Assembly (NCBI GenBank): GCA_964035795.1
Contig: OZ038326.1
Span: 6,251,759-6,315,758, forward strand
Source of the DNA: Pterobdella sp. o SKG-2022
Taxonomy: Eukaryota > Annelida > Clitellata > Hirudinida > Piscicolidae
DNA length: 64,000 bases
Direction of reading: 5' to 3'
Under the pieces are notes generated by a model, which ran no database searches, was not told the origin of the DNA, and saw nothing but the letters and a program-made list of their open reading frames with translations. Shown one piece after another: positions 54,401 through 64,000 of the stretch; positions within the stretch are counted from its first letter, which is position 1; the number at the start of each line of letters is the position of its first letter. The position numbers and the translations under genes were made by a program.

Positions 54401-57400
54401 GTAGATAGATGATAGACAAATAAATAGATAGATAGATAAAGATTTTGAAGCCATACATTTATAAACAATGATAAAATAAGAAACTAGTTTATAATTATAT
54501 AATACTCTTTGATTCTACGATTTTATAAGCTCTTTGATTTATCGAAAAATCCTCATTAGTCGCTAAAAAAAAAATAATACTATTACTAATAAGATTATAG
54601 CTGCATTAACTTCAAGAGTTCCTAGGCAATCTTTCAAATGATTGTTGTTTAACTAAATAATCAATGAAATGTATGGTACGTTTTTCCTGAGAATAAAGCA
54701 TTTGATAGTAAAATTGAATAATAATTAGTTAATTAATTAATAATTAGCCTTATGTTTAGACTAAAAGATATATCAACGAGAACAACGAAGCTTGGCCCTT
54801 CTTGGAGTATCTCATACAATAGGCCACCATCACCACCGCCCAGTATCAAACATGTTTTATCCTAGAGATGATTAACTACGTAACCTAGAAGAAAAAAAAA
54901 TCAAAAAATCTATGTAAAACTTTTCTTCCAATCAACTCTATTGAGTGGGTAAACATTTTTAAGCTATATAGGATTAATTACAACATAATTTTAATACATC
55001 AATACACAATATGGAATAACGACTTCTAAGATTTTAAATGAAGCTATCAGAGTTAATTTGCTATTAAAAGCCTCTTATGGGAAAGAACCAATACTATATA
55101 AATGAACTAGAATGATAATTTTTATAATTATAAAAAAAATATATTTCTAAAAATGAAATAGTATAGCCTGCAAAATAAAATTGTGAAAACAAACATGAAT
55201 TTTAAAAAAACTACAGAGGTGAGATTTTCTTATGAGAAGTCGTGAGGCAATTTTGGAGAGAAACCTTGTGTTTTTCTAATACAAATGAGTCTTTCAAGCA
55301 TAATAATTATTTTTTATTAATTATACTGTACTACTGTACATGTTCAAACAACTGGGATTGCACACAGTCGGCCTAGGTTATGGATGATATAATAGAGCAA
55401 TTTATAAAAAAGACCATTTTTTTTGGGACAAATTTTTATAGACTGCCAGCCCAAGATAAAATCCAACTTGAAATTATCGAACTCAAGATCCGCCGTTCCC
55501 ATACTTTAGCAGTTTGCCTTGCCGTTGTTAACAAAAAGTAGGATCATCCGCCAAGATAACGATACCAGAATATCGGTTTGTCGATACCTGCTATCGGAGT
55601 CTACTGTTATCCAGGTTATAACAGAAAAGCAGCCTCAACTTAGAGACGCTATCTTCGGCGCAGTTTAACGTCATGCCCAAGACCAAATAAAAATTTAAAA
55701 AAATAAGTGAAATAAAGCATAATAAAAAAACGATAAAATAGCATAAATAATCTAATGAATTGAACTTTGTAGTTAACGTTTCCTTTTTGCATTAGAGTAT
55801 GGCTGTATATCTGGTCACTTTCGCTCATATCTATAATAAAAATAATAATGAAAAATATTAATAATAATAATAATAGTTATAATGAGAATACTGATAAGAA
55901 TAATTACTTTTGTTATTACACCTAAACTTTGTTTTCCAGTCAAAACTGATAGGTATAAGCATGGTTACCGCAGTTTAAAAAAAATTTATTAAAACTGAAA
56001 CTGAACAATATATCTAATGATCTTAAAATCAATAGTAATAAATAAAGTAGAGTCTAAATATAAAATCAAGATTCACAGATCAAAAATAAAAAAATTAATT
56101 TATCATTTGATTGAGCAGCAATAGGCCATAAGGAAAATTTTTTATTTGTGAAAAATTTCACTTCAAAAATGAATATTCTTGTCCCATTAAAAAGCACTGT
56201 GATAGTGAGTTTTGAGCAGAGACAACAAAAGCCTATTTCATAAACCAGAAATTATTCAAAATGGTGGTTCTCCACAGACACATTCTATAAGAATGAATGA
56301 TTAGCAATAACTCCATCCTTGTTAAAAGGTAAACTGGCTATAAAAAAGATTTGATGATAAATACCAAGATTTTGAATCCATTTTAATTCCCAATTAAGTT
56401 TTATTGATTGTAAAATTGTTGAAAAGAATTAGAAGAATAAATCAACTAAAAAAACTTGCTTTTATTACCCAACCCAGCAAAATGATAACATAAACACATA
56501 AATAATCCATCTAAATAAATAATACTACTGTCCCAGTAACTGGGGTTGACATGGCAATAATAAAAAAAACACAAAAAACATACTAATATCGCCATCGAGA
56601 ACGAGCACATTGCCAAGTGAAAGAGATTTGAGCACTTGCACTCGTTGGAAGGGTGATTGCACATCCCTTAAGACTTGTTCATAATCATACTCTGCCATAC
56701 GCCCATCCACTGTGGGATAATACACATCAAGTTCTTCCCCTCGTCTCACTGCTGGATGACTGTGGATAAAAGTTGAGAGTAGTTTATAAATATGATCGTT
56801 TGGTTGTGATTTTGATTAATATATTATAAATATTGTTTGTGTGATTTTAAGGATTTTGTGATTAATTTTTTTCTTATTATTATTGATATTGTTTTAATTA
56901 TTGATTTTTTTAAAGTATGGAAGTGTAAGTATGATTTTATTGTGTGCATTTGAATTTTACAAAATTTAAATAATTATAAGAAACATAATATTTTATTTTG
57001 TAAAACAATTAATAAAATTTTCAATTTGTTAGGCTATGAAAGATTATTATGTTGCACAAATGTAGATAAAAAATTAGAAAACTATAGTCAAATATTTGTA
57101 TATCCACTTGATAATCTATGTTTATCTTACAAAAAGCTTTGTGAAATGAAATTAACTCAAAAAAGTGTTTTCGATTGAATATTTATACTTGGTTTGAAAA
57201 ATTCAAAAACTCAAAAACTAAATAAAAAACACATTTTGGTTATGTACCGTAAAATTATGCTACCTTTTAGACTCATATGCATTCAATTCTTTTTTCAACA
57301 CACTTTCTAGTTTTTTAATTCTCTGTAGAATATTATTTTTTATCATCATATAATGAATTGAAAATTTTATAAGCATTTCATTAATAGTGCAAAATTTTAA

Positions 57401-57788
57401 TTGGTTGAATATTTGATAATTGAAGTGAAATTTTAATTTTGATAAATATTAGTTTTTGATACTATAAAATATAAACCTCGAAAGTGAATTTACAATCAGA
57501 TTTATTCGTGACATTTTCATTAATATCAATGGTAACCAATCCATTAGAATTTCCTTTTAAGAATATATAACTGAAAAAAAGTAATATATTCTATTTTAAA
57601 TTAATAATTATGATGCAAATTAAATTGGTGGCCATTAAAAATTGAAATATAAACATACTCTGAAGTAGAATTGGCAAAAAAATTAAAAAAAGATTGATCT
57701 TCGAAGTTGTTCCCAACATTAGAGCTGAAATTAAGAAAGCCATGGGGGCTGATCACATCAGAGACTGACTTTATCACTTTACCCTTTT
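51415..57788 (-). CDS. SMS: spermine synthase
   Basis: Transfers an aminopropyl group from decarboxylated S-adenosylmethionine to spermidine. Exons on the minus strand: 57788-57659, 57570-57477, 57322-57264, 56759-56584, 55830-55778, 54861-54772, 54002-53913, 53110-52999, 52284-52199, 51649-51534 and 51454-51415, in phase, about 348 residues plus a missing first exon (human is 366). The N-terminal domain shows [16 protein letters not shown]. The catalytic part shows [40 protein letters not shown], the nucleotide-binding [33 protein letters not shown], and [18 protein letters not shown]. The C-terminus is [15 protein letters not shown], then [20 protein letters not shown]. The order and spacing follow the animal enzyme. 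The sixth intron (54771-54003) has AT-AC borders. The start codon was not found; a phase-1 exon upstream of 57788 is required. Confidence 0.93.
51733..51845 (+). repeat. internally deleted tRNA-Ile SINE
   Basis: GTATAGCTCAGCTGGTAGAG, then the TTAGA/TCTAA anticodon stem, then a jump from the B-box region straight to TTTGATCTATAAGAAAAAGC and GCTTTATAAATACTGCATC. The central body is missing relative to 60290-60480. It lies in a spermine synthase intron, in sense with the plus strand. Confidence 0.78.
52570..52915 (-). repeat. interspersed repeat with trinucleotide arrays (copy 2)
   Basis: Inverted relative to the copy at 31746-32040. Shared blocks include GCCCGGCG, CTCGTGGTGCCGGGTGTGCA, AACCACGTCAG and GAAGAGTCTTTGGAAG, with CAA and CAT trinucleotide runs at the ends. 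It lies in a spermine synthase intron. Confidence 0.65.
53175..53295 (+). repeat. palindromic-core repeat with hairpin head
   Basis: Arms 53175-53201 and 53207-53233 (starting GTTGAACTTACATTATCAAG) pair with one mismatch over 27 bases around a few-base loop. The body CTTACGAAAAGCTTCGTGTT, then ATTATTCAGTTAATAAAAGT, is shared with 10822 and others. It lies in a spermine synthase intron. Confidence 0.72.
54003..54771 (-). other. U12-type AT-AC intron of spermine synthase
   Basis: On the minus strand the intron begins ATATCTTTT right after the GAT codon of VLVD and ends GCAC right before ATC GAC of IDEE. A perfect U12 branch motif TCCTTAAC (54020-54013) lies with its branch A about 11 nt from the AC end. 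No GT..AG choice gives the conserved V-D-I-D sequence in phase. Length is 769 bp, about half of it tetranucleotide repeat. Confidence 0.88.
54057..54440. repeat. GGTA tetranucleotide array
   Basis: A near-pure run of GGTA/TAGG units for about 350 bp, grading into GATA units at 54400-54440. It lies wholly inside the U12-type intron. Its three minus-strand frames give meaningless Pro-Thr-Tyr-Leu polymers. Confidence 0.97.
55440..55690. other. GC-richer unidentified segment, possibly an old retroposon
   Basis: Clearly less AT-rich than its surroundings, in a spermine synthase intron. Its minus strand has TTGAGTTCGATAAT, resembling a tRNA B box, and GGCATGACGTTAAACTGCGC. No open frame and no second copy in the window. 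Confidence 0.3.
57106..57173 (+). repeat. diverged copy of the palindromic-core repeat
   Basis: ACTTGATAATC, TTACAAAAAGCTTTGTG and TTAACTCAAAAAAGTGTTTT align in order with 53212-53280, with several changes. Confidence 0.45.
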
Positions 57789-58739
57789 CTGCAAAATGTG
57801 TGAAGTCATTTGAATGGATTATTTATTTTTGATATTGTTAAATGTTAAGTTTCAAAATGTCATGAATTAGTTTCAAGATTTGAAAGTTATTAGTTTTGTA
57901 TAATTATTCATTGCCTTATCATTGAATATTTGTCAGTATTTTTGAAGATTTAATAAATAATTTTTTATATGAGACTCTTCTTGAGTAATACTCAAAATAA
58001 AACATTAAATAAAAAATTCAAAATTTATCCAATAGTGAATAAATACCAAATAATAGACATTTAAGCTTAATTGACAAAATTTCAAAATTAATTTATTAGG
58101 TATTGCAAGTTAACCGGTGTGCAAAAAATAAACTAATAATAAACTTGATTAAAACTAAAAATATCTATTAAATATCAATTCTATTATTCAAATTATATGT
58201 AGATACTATAAACATATGATAATTTCAAAACCTTCTGATGATCCAAGGTTTTTGACTTTAAAATATAACAAATACGTATAAACCGACATAGTGGAAATTT
58301 TCGCGAGACATGTGTCAGCTGCTTAATTAGTTGAACTTAGATTCTTAAAAAGATTTTTTTTTTAAATACAAATCAATAAAATATATATATTAAAACTGAT
58401 TTAATAACATGGTTATTCTTAAAAGCTTTGGATTAGAAAAAAATTGGCGTATCATAATATTTAAATTATTTTCCAATATGATAGTTAAAATAGTAGCAAT
58501 TTTTTGGGTTTTATTTTATTTATGCTTCAATTTAAAAAACATCTATATGAAAACTATCATATCTTAAAAAAGATTTTATCAAGTAAATCGAGGATTAAAT
58601 TAACAGAGATATTTTCACATAAGAGTCACTTTTTTGAGATTTTATACTAGTTAAAACTAATATAAAAACTACAAATATTTACAAGTAGGTGGAGTCAACG
58701 GTTCTCTGTAATACTCAGCCTTGTTTTACGTCAAGTTGG
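57789..58739. other. 5' region of spermine synthase, first exon not located
   Basis: A minus-strand ATG at 58311 opens MSRENFHYVG and stops soon after. None of its donors gives the phase needed for the 57788 exon, so I do not call it. The remainder is AT-rich. Confidence 0.35.
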
Positions 58740-59100
58740 GCATTCAACTTTTTTGTGGTTATGTTTCTGTACCAAGAAGGAGTATGCATTGGAAAAACTC
58801 TTCAAATTCACACCAAACAATTTTTGCAGGTGTAATGAGCCAAGATTGATTCGAAGCTATATTCACTCATCTTCACTTTAAAAGTAAAAACAAGATTTTG
58901 CTCTTCGAACAATAGCAATGAGAGTTCATTTGAAATACGATAAAAAGTAAGAGCTAAATGATTGGAAACATCTTTATAACAGAAATGATCATACCATTTT
59001 TTCTATAATGTATCTTTATTCTATTATAAAATGTTAAAAATAAAAAAAACATCAAATATATAGTTTCTATTGGTTATCAATGTTAATGCATTGAAATTAA
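58740..59100. repeat. duplicated flank of the Ly6 gene (copy 1)
   Basis: 58740-58879 matches 62542-62682, and 58895-59100 matches 63795-64000, with only scattered changes. The block lies just downstream of the Ly6 terminal exon. Confidence 0.85.
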
Positions 59101-59177
59101 AATTTATGTAAATCAAGTCTGTAGATCTCAATAAATGTAGACACGAATTTTGAAAGCAGAAATGCCTCAAAAACCAA

Positions 59178-61757
59178 TCAATACAAGTAATAAATGAGAA
59201 TCGGTAGAGCTAAAAGCATTAGTTCACTCTTCATTGAAGCAATACCACTTATAATAAAGGTTTTATTTTTTTTCACGTGAGTTTCGACGCCAGCAGAAGG
59301 TGATTTTCCGGAGTTGCAAAGGTCTGTGTTACACACGTAGCAGATAAAATCACCATAAGCTTTTGTGGCTCTTTCGCAAGCTGTTAAATCAGGTGTACAA
59401 CCTAGTGCCAATCCTTTATCTGGTTGATAAAAGTTCTAAATGTTTATGTATAAATTAATAATCGATTGGGAAGAATTAGTGTGAAATTTTCTTCAATTAA
59501 CTCTCTAAGCTATAGTTGTTGGATTTTTCATTTTTTTCATCAACTGATTATGTAATTTATACAATTTATAAGTCTTCTAACGTTTACTCATATAATAAGG
59601 TTCAATCATTTGGTCTCAGAGGCTCTACCAATTATAACCATCGATACAGGTGAGGGGGTTGCCGTATGTTTGTGTCAATATTTTTTTGTTTGTTGCTTTG
59701 TTTCTGTATTTTTTGTTTGTCTTTCTGTTTTTTTTTCATAAATTCGACAACTTTTTGGATATCACCATACAGAACCTACCGCTTAGGCCATTTATAGACC
59801 AAATACACACAGCATATTATACCTCAACTAAAATATTGTCTAATTATCTCAAACCTATTTCTTATAATAAATATACCATTAATAACACTCAAGTCCTCCC
59901 AAAAATGCTTAGTAAACTTCCTCCTCTTCAACTAGATGAGAAAGTTTTGATATCGAAAATTTATTTACAAATATATCAATAGAAGACGCCATTAAATACA
60001 TTAGCGACTAAAGATACATCAATAATAAGCTTCTGCCAATGTGTGAAAGAAAAGTTTTCGAAAAACCTCTAAACAAGGTTACTAAAAAAAACATATTCTC
60101 AGTAAATGAAAACTTATATAAGCAAGTTGATGGGATGACGATGGGAGGCCCACTTTCTGTGGTGTTCGCCAACTGCTTCCTCAATAAAATGGAACATGAA
60201 GTAGTAAACCCAACTAAACCAATATTTCATCGTAGATACGTAGATGACACTTACATCAAAAAAAAAGAAATTAGAAAACACTCTATAATGTCTGCCCCTA
60301 TAGCTCAATGGTTGAGCATTAGGCTAATTATCTAAAAGTTACCGGGTTCGATCCCGAGTGTGCCGACAATTAGCACCTGTTCCACAGTGTGTTTTCGCTA
60401 CATTAAATTTGTAGCAAGCGCTTTGATCTATAAGGAAAAGCGCTTTATAAATACCGCATTACATTACCTTAAATTACATTATAATTCTCTAACTAATTTC
60501 TACCAGCAGAAGTAGGTGGTTAGAACACTTAGAGCGTAGTGCAAGTTGGATTTCGCAGGTGCGAACGTTGGAGTTAGATTTATGCGAGATACCTGAGAAG
60601 CCAAAAAAACTTTAAAAATTTTTACTGAACCACGAAAGAAAGCTAGGCATGGTTTGTGCCGATCTTCTCAATTGCTCTGAATGGAGAGGCCGACTTTGAG
60701 ATAGATCTTTCATAAAAGCCCAACCCTCGGTAATGGAAAACCTATGAAAAGGATTCGATTAATTGATTGATTAATTAGGATGTGAAGCAAATTTTATAAC
60801 CAATCAAATGAAAACTAGTTATTTTATGGTGTTGGCGTTTTTATCTCTATCTAGTCGGTGCAGTCTTTTCTAGCAACAGTAGCGATAGAACTTTAGTTTT
60901 GAGAATCTAATGTTCATAGAGAATCCAGTTCATAATTAACACGACAGCCAGAATAATATCAAGAACTAAAAAGTTCACATAACTTCTGTCTTGAAAGATC
61001 TATACTGGCTTAAAATTGAAGAAAGAATTCAGTAAAAGATGATATTACAAGTGCATAAATGTCTCAAAATGGAAAGTCCTTTTTATCTTTCATTGAAAAT
61101 AAATTTTTTGGAACAATCTCCCAAATCACTTCAAAACCATAACCTCCACAACAACTTTACCTTTGCTTAAAAACCCACTTCATGATTAAGTCTTATAATC
61201 TCAAAACATAATTTTAGAATTTTTTTCTCTCACGTATTCTTTTTTCAGAAAATCATATTAGTGGGAAGAAAGAAGGGGTAAATGAAAGGAATGTCTGGAT
61301 GTGTGTAGATTGATGGATGAAACGTGAGGGGCTGGAAAGAATGAAGATTCGTCATGTTAGGACTGGCTCTATACATATATATATATATATTCTAAAGTGA
61401 TCTTGAAGGCTTAATCAGTTTCATGCCACTATAATAATATTCGTTGTTTGTTTGTTTTTACAAGAGTAAATTTTAATGACTTTAAATTTAAATTTACTAC
61501 TTTCCGGTCCATGCTCACATAAAAACAAAATTATACTTTATGTTTATGTTTGAAAAGCCACTTGATTCATCAATTAGATAAAAAAACTTAAATTCATATA
61601 CAATGTAAAACTTGCCATTTGAGAAGTAGACACACTTTTCGTTTTCTTTGCAAACATTCTCTCCACATATATTGTCATAACAAGTCTTACATTTGAGGCT
61701 ATCGACGGAGGCTGCTGTGAAAATGCTTGCTGCGGCTAATAAAACAATGAATTTCAT
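59178..61757 (-). CDS. Ly6/uPAR-type three-finger protein, probably GPI-anchored
   Basis: The first exon (61757 to about 61612) encodes a signal peptide MKFIVLLAAASIFTAAS, then LKCKTCYDNICGENVCKENE and KCVYFSNG, five cysteines in the LU pattern. The last exon (59419-59178) gives GCTPDLTACERATKAYGDFI, then CYVCNTDLCNSG with the hallmark CN, and five more cysteines, completing the ten of an LU domain. It ends in a hydrophobic tail LMLLALPILIYYLY after a small-residue stretch, as expected for a GPI signal. The donor after AATGGCAA leaves phase 2 and the acceptor needs phase 1, so a short middle exon is probably missing. The intron holds PLE, SINE and LINE debris. A related gene may lie beyond the right edge. 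Confidence 0.75.
59755..60282 (+). pseudogene. Penelope-like reverse transcriptase fragment
   Basis: Conserved RT segments appear in order over shifting frames: NLPLRPFIDQIHTAYYTSTK, then SFDIENLFTNISIEDAIKYI (motif A with its catalytic Asp), a stop, then YKQVDGMTMGGPLSVVFANC (compare the PLE pattern VDG-AMGSPL-P--AN), and RRYVDDTYI (YVDD motif). A frameshift and stops show it is inactive. It is cut at the right by the SINE at about 60290. It lies antisense in the Ly6 intron. Confidence 0.82.
60290..60480 (+). repeat. full-length tRNA-Ile-derived SINE
   Basis: TATAGCTCAATGGTTGAGCA (A box), a TTAG/CTAA stem around the anticodon, GGGTTCGATCCC (B box), then the same body and CATTACATTAC tail as 50461-50640. 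It abuts the Penelope-like RT fragment. Confidence 0.88.
60490..60770 (+). other. possible second, older retroposon
   Basis: TAGGTGGTTAGAACACTTAG and, 40 nt on, GCAGGTGCGAACG resemble A and B boxes of a tRNA-derived head. The following sequence is moderately GC-rich. No other copy is present in the window. Confidence 0.3.
60970..61200 (+). pseudogene. C-terminal fragment of a CR1/L2/jockey-like LINE ORF
   Basis: The plus strand reads ITSVLKDLYWLKIEERIQ, a stop, KMILQVHKCLKMESPFYLSL, then LQNHNLHNN. This follows the widespread LINE motif ITPVLK-LHWLPV--RI-FKIL---YK-L---AP-YL. At least two in-frame stops are visible. It is a dead remnant in the Ly6 intron. Confidence 0.7.
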
Positions 61758-61865
61758 AACTGATTTGATATTAGAAACAAGTTATGAAAAAACTTAAAAC
61801 ACACAAATAGCTAAATTAGATTATTACAAAAAACAATTTTGAATCGAATACTTTTTTTGACTATA

Positions 61866-61912
61866 TAATACGAAGTTTTTCGTAAACTGAAGCCACATTA
61901 TCAAGTAACTAA
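61866..61912 (-). repeat. inverted copy of the palindromic-core repeat
   Basis: On the minus strand, ACTTGATAATGTGGCTTCAG and then TTTACGAAAAACTTCGTATT match the order in 53212-53250. Confidence 0.55.
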
Positions 61913-62541
61913 GACGTTGCTAACTGCCATAGTATTATCATTTATTATTAGTTCTATAACGCTTGACCGAAATAATGAAAATGAAATTGTTTAGATGTTA
62001 AGATAAAATTAATTGAAAACATGAAAAATAATCTAAAAAATAAATTTTCAAAATAATTTAATAAATGAAATCGACAATGAATAAAAGATGAAGTGAATTA
62101 AAAACGAGATAATGACAACTTTTTGAGGTCCACGTGATCATTCAATAAAGATCTTTAAGCCCTGATATAAATTGCTCTCAAAATTTTGTTTTCCTTATGT
62201 TATAAGAAGCTTTTTTTAGTATCGCCTAAGAGAACTGGCGGGTGGGATTGGAAGTAGAGTGCTTTGAGGGTTTTGACGTACCGCTAAGAAACTCATGGAT
62301 TTCTATCTGACCACTGAGTTTCTTTTAATTTCACCAATGTATATTTTCACAAAAACATACTTTTTATAAATGACGTGGTGGTGATAACTTAAATTATCTA
62401 TGATGGAAACCGGGATCGGAATTTTATGGTAATCCAAGAGTGCTGTGGGTGCTTTTCCATTAGTGTGCTGAACTTGGGCATGCCTGTAAGTATGGACTTA
62501 TCATAAAACATTAAAAAATGAATAAATTAGATGTCTTCTAA

Positions 62542-62682
62542 GCATTCAACTTTTTTATGGTTATGTCTCTGTACCAAGAAGGAGGATGCATAGAGGAAAC
62601 TCTTCAAATTCACACCAAACAGGCATTGCAGGCAATGAGCCAATATTGATTCCAACCTATATTCACTCATCTTCACTTTGAA
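62542..62682. repeat. duplicated flank, copy 2, first block
   Basis: Matches 58740-58879 (shared runs such as CTCTTCAAATTCACACCAAA and ATATTCACTCATCTTCACTT). About 1.1 kb of unrelated sequence separates it from the next block, so it is either an insertion here or a loss in copy 1. Confidence 0.85.
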
Positions 62683-62756
62683 GATAATGACAGTTTAAAT
62701 AAAGATGATAAGTCTCTAAGTTGAGATCTTCAAATAGACACTTAAATAAATAATTT

Positions 62757-62975
62757 TTTCAATTCGCTCATATCAAAGAGATCTACAGCTTAGACGAGTC
62801 ACTGTGTGAATACTGTGGCAGGCATGAGTACAAAAAGTTCTTCGAAATAAAGTTAAAAAGATTTGAAAGATATTTAGTCTGGTTAGTCCATATTAGGGTC
62901 AAAACTTCAATCGAAAAAATAAATTGTTTTGGATCAAGACGTGATGTTATGAAGTTTGTTAGTCTTCTCAACTAA
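62757..62975 (+). other. open stretch of about 70 codons, unknown
   Basis: The plus strand reads HIKEIYSLDESLCEYCGRHE and continues open to FVSLLN and a stop, with no early ATG. Composition looks somewhat protein-like, but there is no recognisable domain or clear splice sites. It lies inside the 1.1-kb segment that splits the duplicated flank, so transposon debris is likely. Confidence 0.22.
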
Positions 62976-63794
62976 AAATATTAAGCTATATAAAATATTA
63001 AGCTATATCAATTAAGTTCCGATAGTTTTTCACGAGTTTCATAACACATTGTTTTTTTGTTCGCTAATGCCTGGCGTTTTATATAAAAAGGTCATTTTAT
63101 GCAAAGCATCACATTATTTTTTCAACGAAACATTGTATTCAGTTCCGATACTTCCAAAGATAACATGTAAGGAATTTCATGAAAAATATCATTTATTTGA
63201 AGATGAATGGGTTTTAACATATATTCAAAAAAAAATTATACGCTATAGTATAATTTCTCATCAGTATCTCAATTTCACCACGGTATTAATACCGGAAATG
63301 GTAATCCATTCGCTAATGATTTAAAATAAAGTTTTACTAATAGAAAATTTCAGCTAATTATTTGAATAAAAAAGTTTTTTGAAAAGTTTTTTCAAAAATT
63401 GAAAAAACTGTATGGAATTTAGATTCTGTTTCATCCTTTTCAATTTGATCTCGTATAACATATTATCCCAACAAGAAAAAAATCAGTATTGGAAATAATA
63501 ATTCAAAATTTAATTTGATAATTTATAAACTCAGTAGAACCTGTTGAAAATATTTTAAATGACTTCAATAATAAAGACTTGCTAAAAAACACTAACTTTG
63601 ATCCGATGTTCATTTGAAGTTTATTTTAATTAAATAAAGTTGAATAAACTCAAGTTAAGTGAATTCACTTTTATTAAAACCGTAAAATTTGAAGTTTTAT
63701 TTTGAAAGTTACACAACTTCATGAAAAACAGATATTTTAAATACGAACAACTTAATTTTTTTTGTCAATTTAAATTTGTCAACAAAAAAAGAAA

Positions 63795-64000
63795 ATATTT
63801 GCTCTTCAAACAATAGCAATGAGAGTTCATTTGAAATACGATAGAGAGTAAGAGCTAAATGATTGGAAACAACTTTTTAGCATAAATGATCATACCATTT
63901 TTTCTATAATGTATCTTTATTCTATTATAAAATGTTAAAAACAAAAAAAAAACATCAAATACATAGTTTCTATGGGTTATCAACGTTAATGTATCAAAAT
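63795..64000. repeat. duplicated flank, copy 2, second block
   Basis: Matches 58895-59100 up to the window edge, for example CAATAGCAATGAGAGTTCAT and ATCATACCATTTTTTCTATA. By position, a Ly6 terminal exon like 59178-59419 would be expected just beyond 64000. Confidence 0.85.

Noticed and set aside
54030..54468. Three long open frames of Pro-Thr-Tyr-Leu repeats on the minus strand
   Set aside because: They are translations of the GGTA microsatellite in all three frames and lie inside an intron.
58240..58320. First exon of spermine synthase from the ATG at 58311
   Set aside because: No donor gives phase 1 as needed and the peptide does not resemble the family N-terminus.

Overview
This is a eukaryotic, very AT-rich (roughly 70% or more by eye) animal nuclear window. 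Conserved proteins are split into short exons with GT..AG borders and standard stop codons. The gene set (COPI coat, synaptic-type Rab, Minibrain-type kinase, ciliary TPR protein, PLAT-repeat protein, EGF-type membrane protein, Ly6 protein) and the mix of pogo/Tigger, Penelope-like, LINE and tRNA-derived SINE remnants point to an invertebrate metazoan. I cannot place it in a phylum from sequence alone.

Layout. (1) 1-143, minus: 5' end of an unidentified gene leaving the window. (2) 838-3083: a decayed but almost complete pogo/Tigger-type DNA transposon with TIRs and a TA target duplication. (3) 3973-11610 (perhaps to about 13200), minus: a single-EGF, single-pass membrane protein with a cytoplasmic tail carrying NPxY and a C-terminal PDZ ligand. 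(4) 13709-21961, plus: coatomer beta-prime (COPB2), 21 exons. (5) 22584-24408, plus: RAB3, five exons, with a near-perfect foldback element in intron 4. (6) 25785-31623, plus: a DYRK1/Minibrain kinase, seven exons, with a LINE remnant in one intron. (7) 34254-37709 and probably further, plus: a calponin/transgelin-type CH-domain gene. (8) 40347-44841, minus: the 3' end of a multi-PLAT (LOXHD1-like) gene. (9) 45843-49240, minus: a TTC25/ODAD4-like outer-dynein-arm docking protein. (10) 49522-50248, minus: a CHRAC1-like histone-fold protein. (11) 51415-57788, minus: spermine synthase, interrupted by a U12-type AT-AC intron that contains a GGTA tetranucleotide array. (12) 59178-61757, minus: a Ly6/three-finger GPI-type protein whose intron holds Penelope-like RT, SINE and LINE debris. 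Its 3' flank is duplicated at the right edge.

Exon borders were built by eye, requiring GT..AG (or AT..AC) ends, matching codon phase and agreement with known families. For COPB2, RAB3, DYRK1, CHRAC1, the PLAT gene, and ODAD4 up to its last assigned exon, every junction is in phase. The genes belong to unrelated pathways (Golgi-ER transport, exocytosis, signalling, axonemal assembly, chromatin, polyamines), so there is no sign of a functional cluster. The 281-bp gap between CHRAC1 and ODAD4 on one strand is the only operon-like spacing. The least ordinary content is the U12 intron, the retroposon families and the possible alternative tails of the EGF protein.
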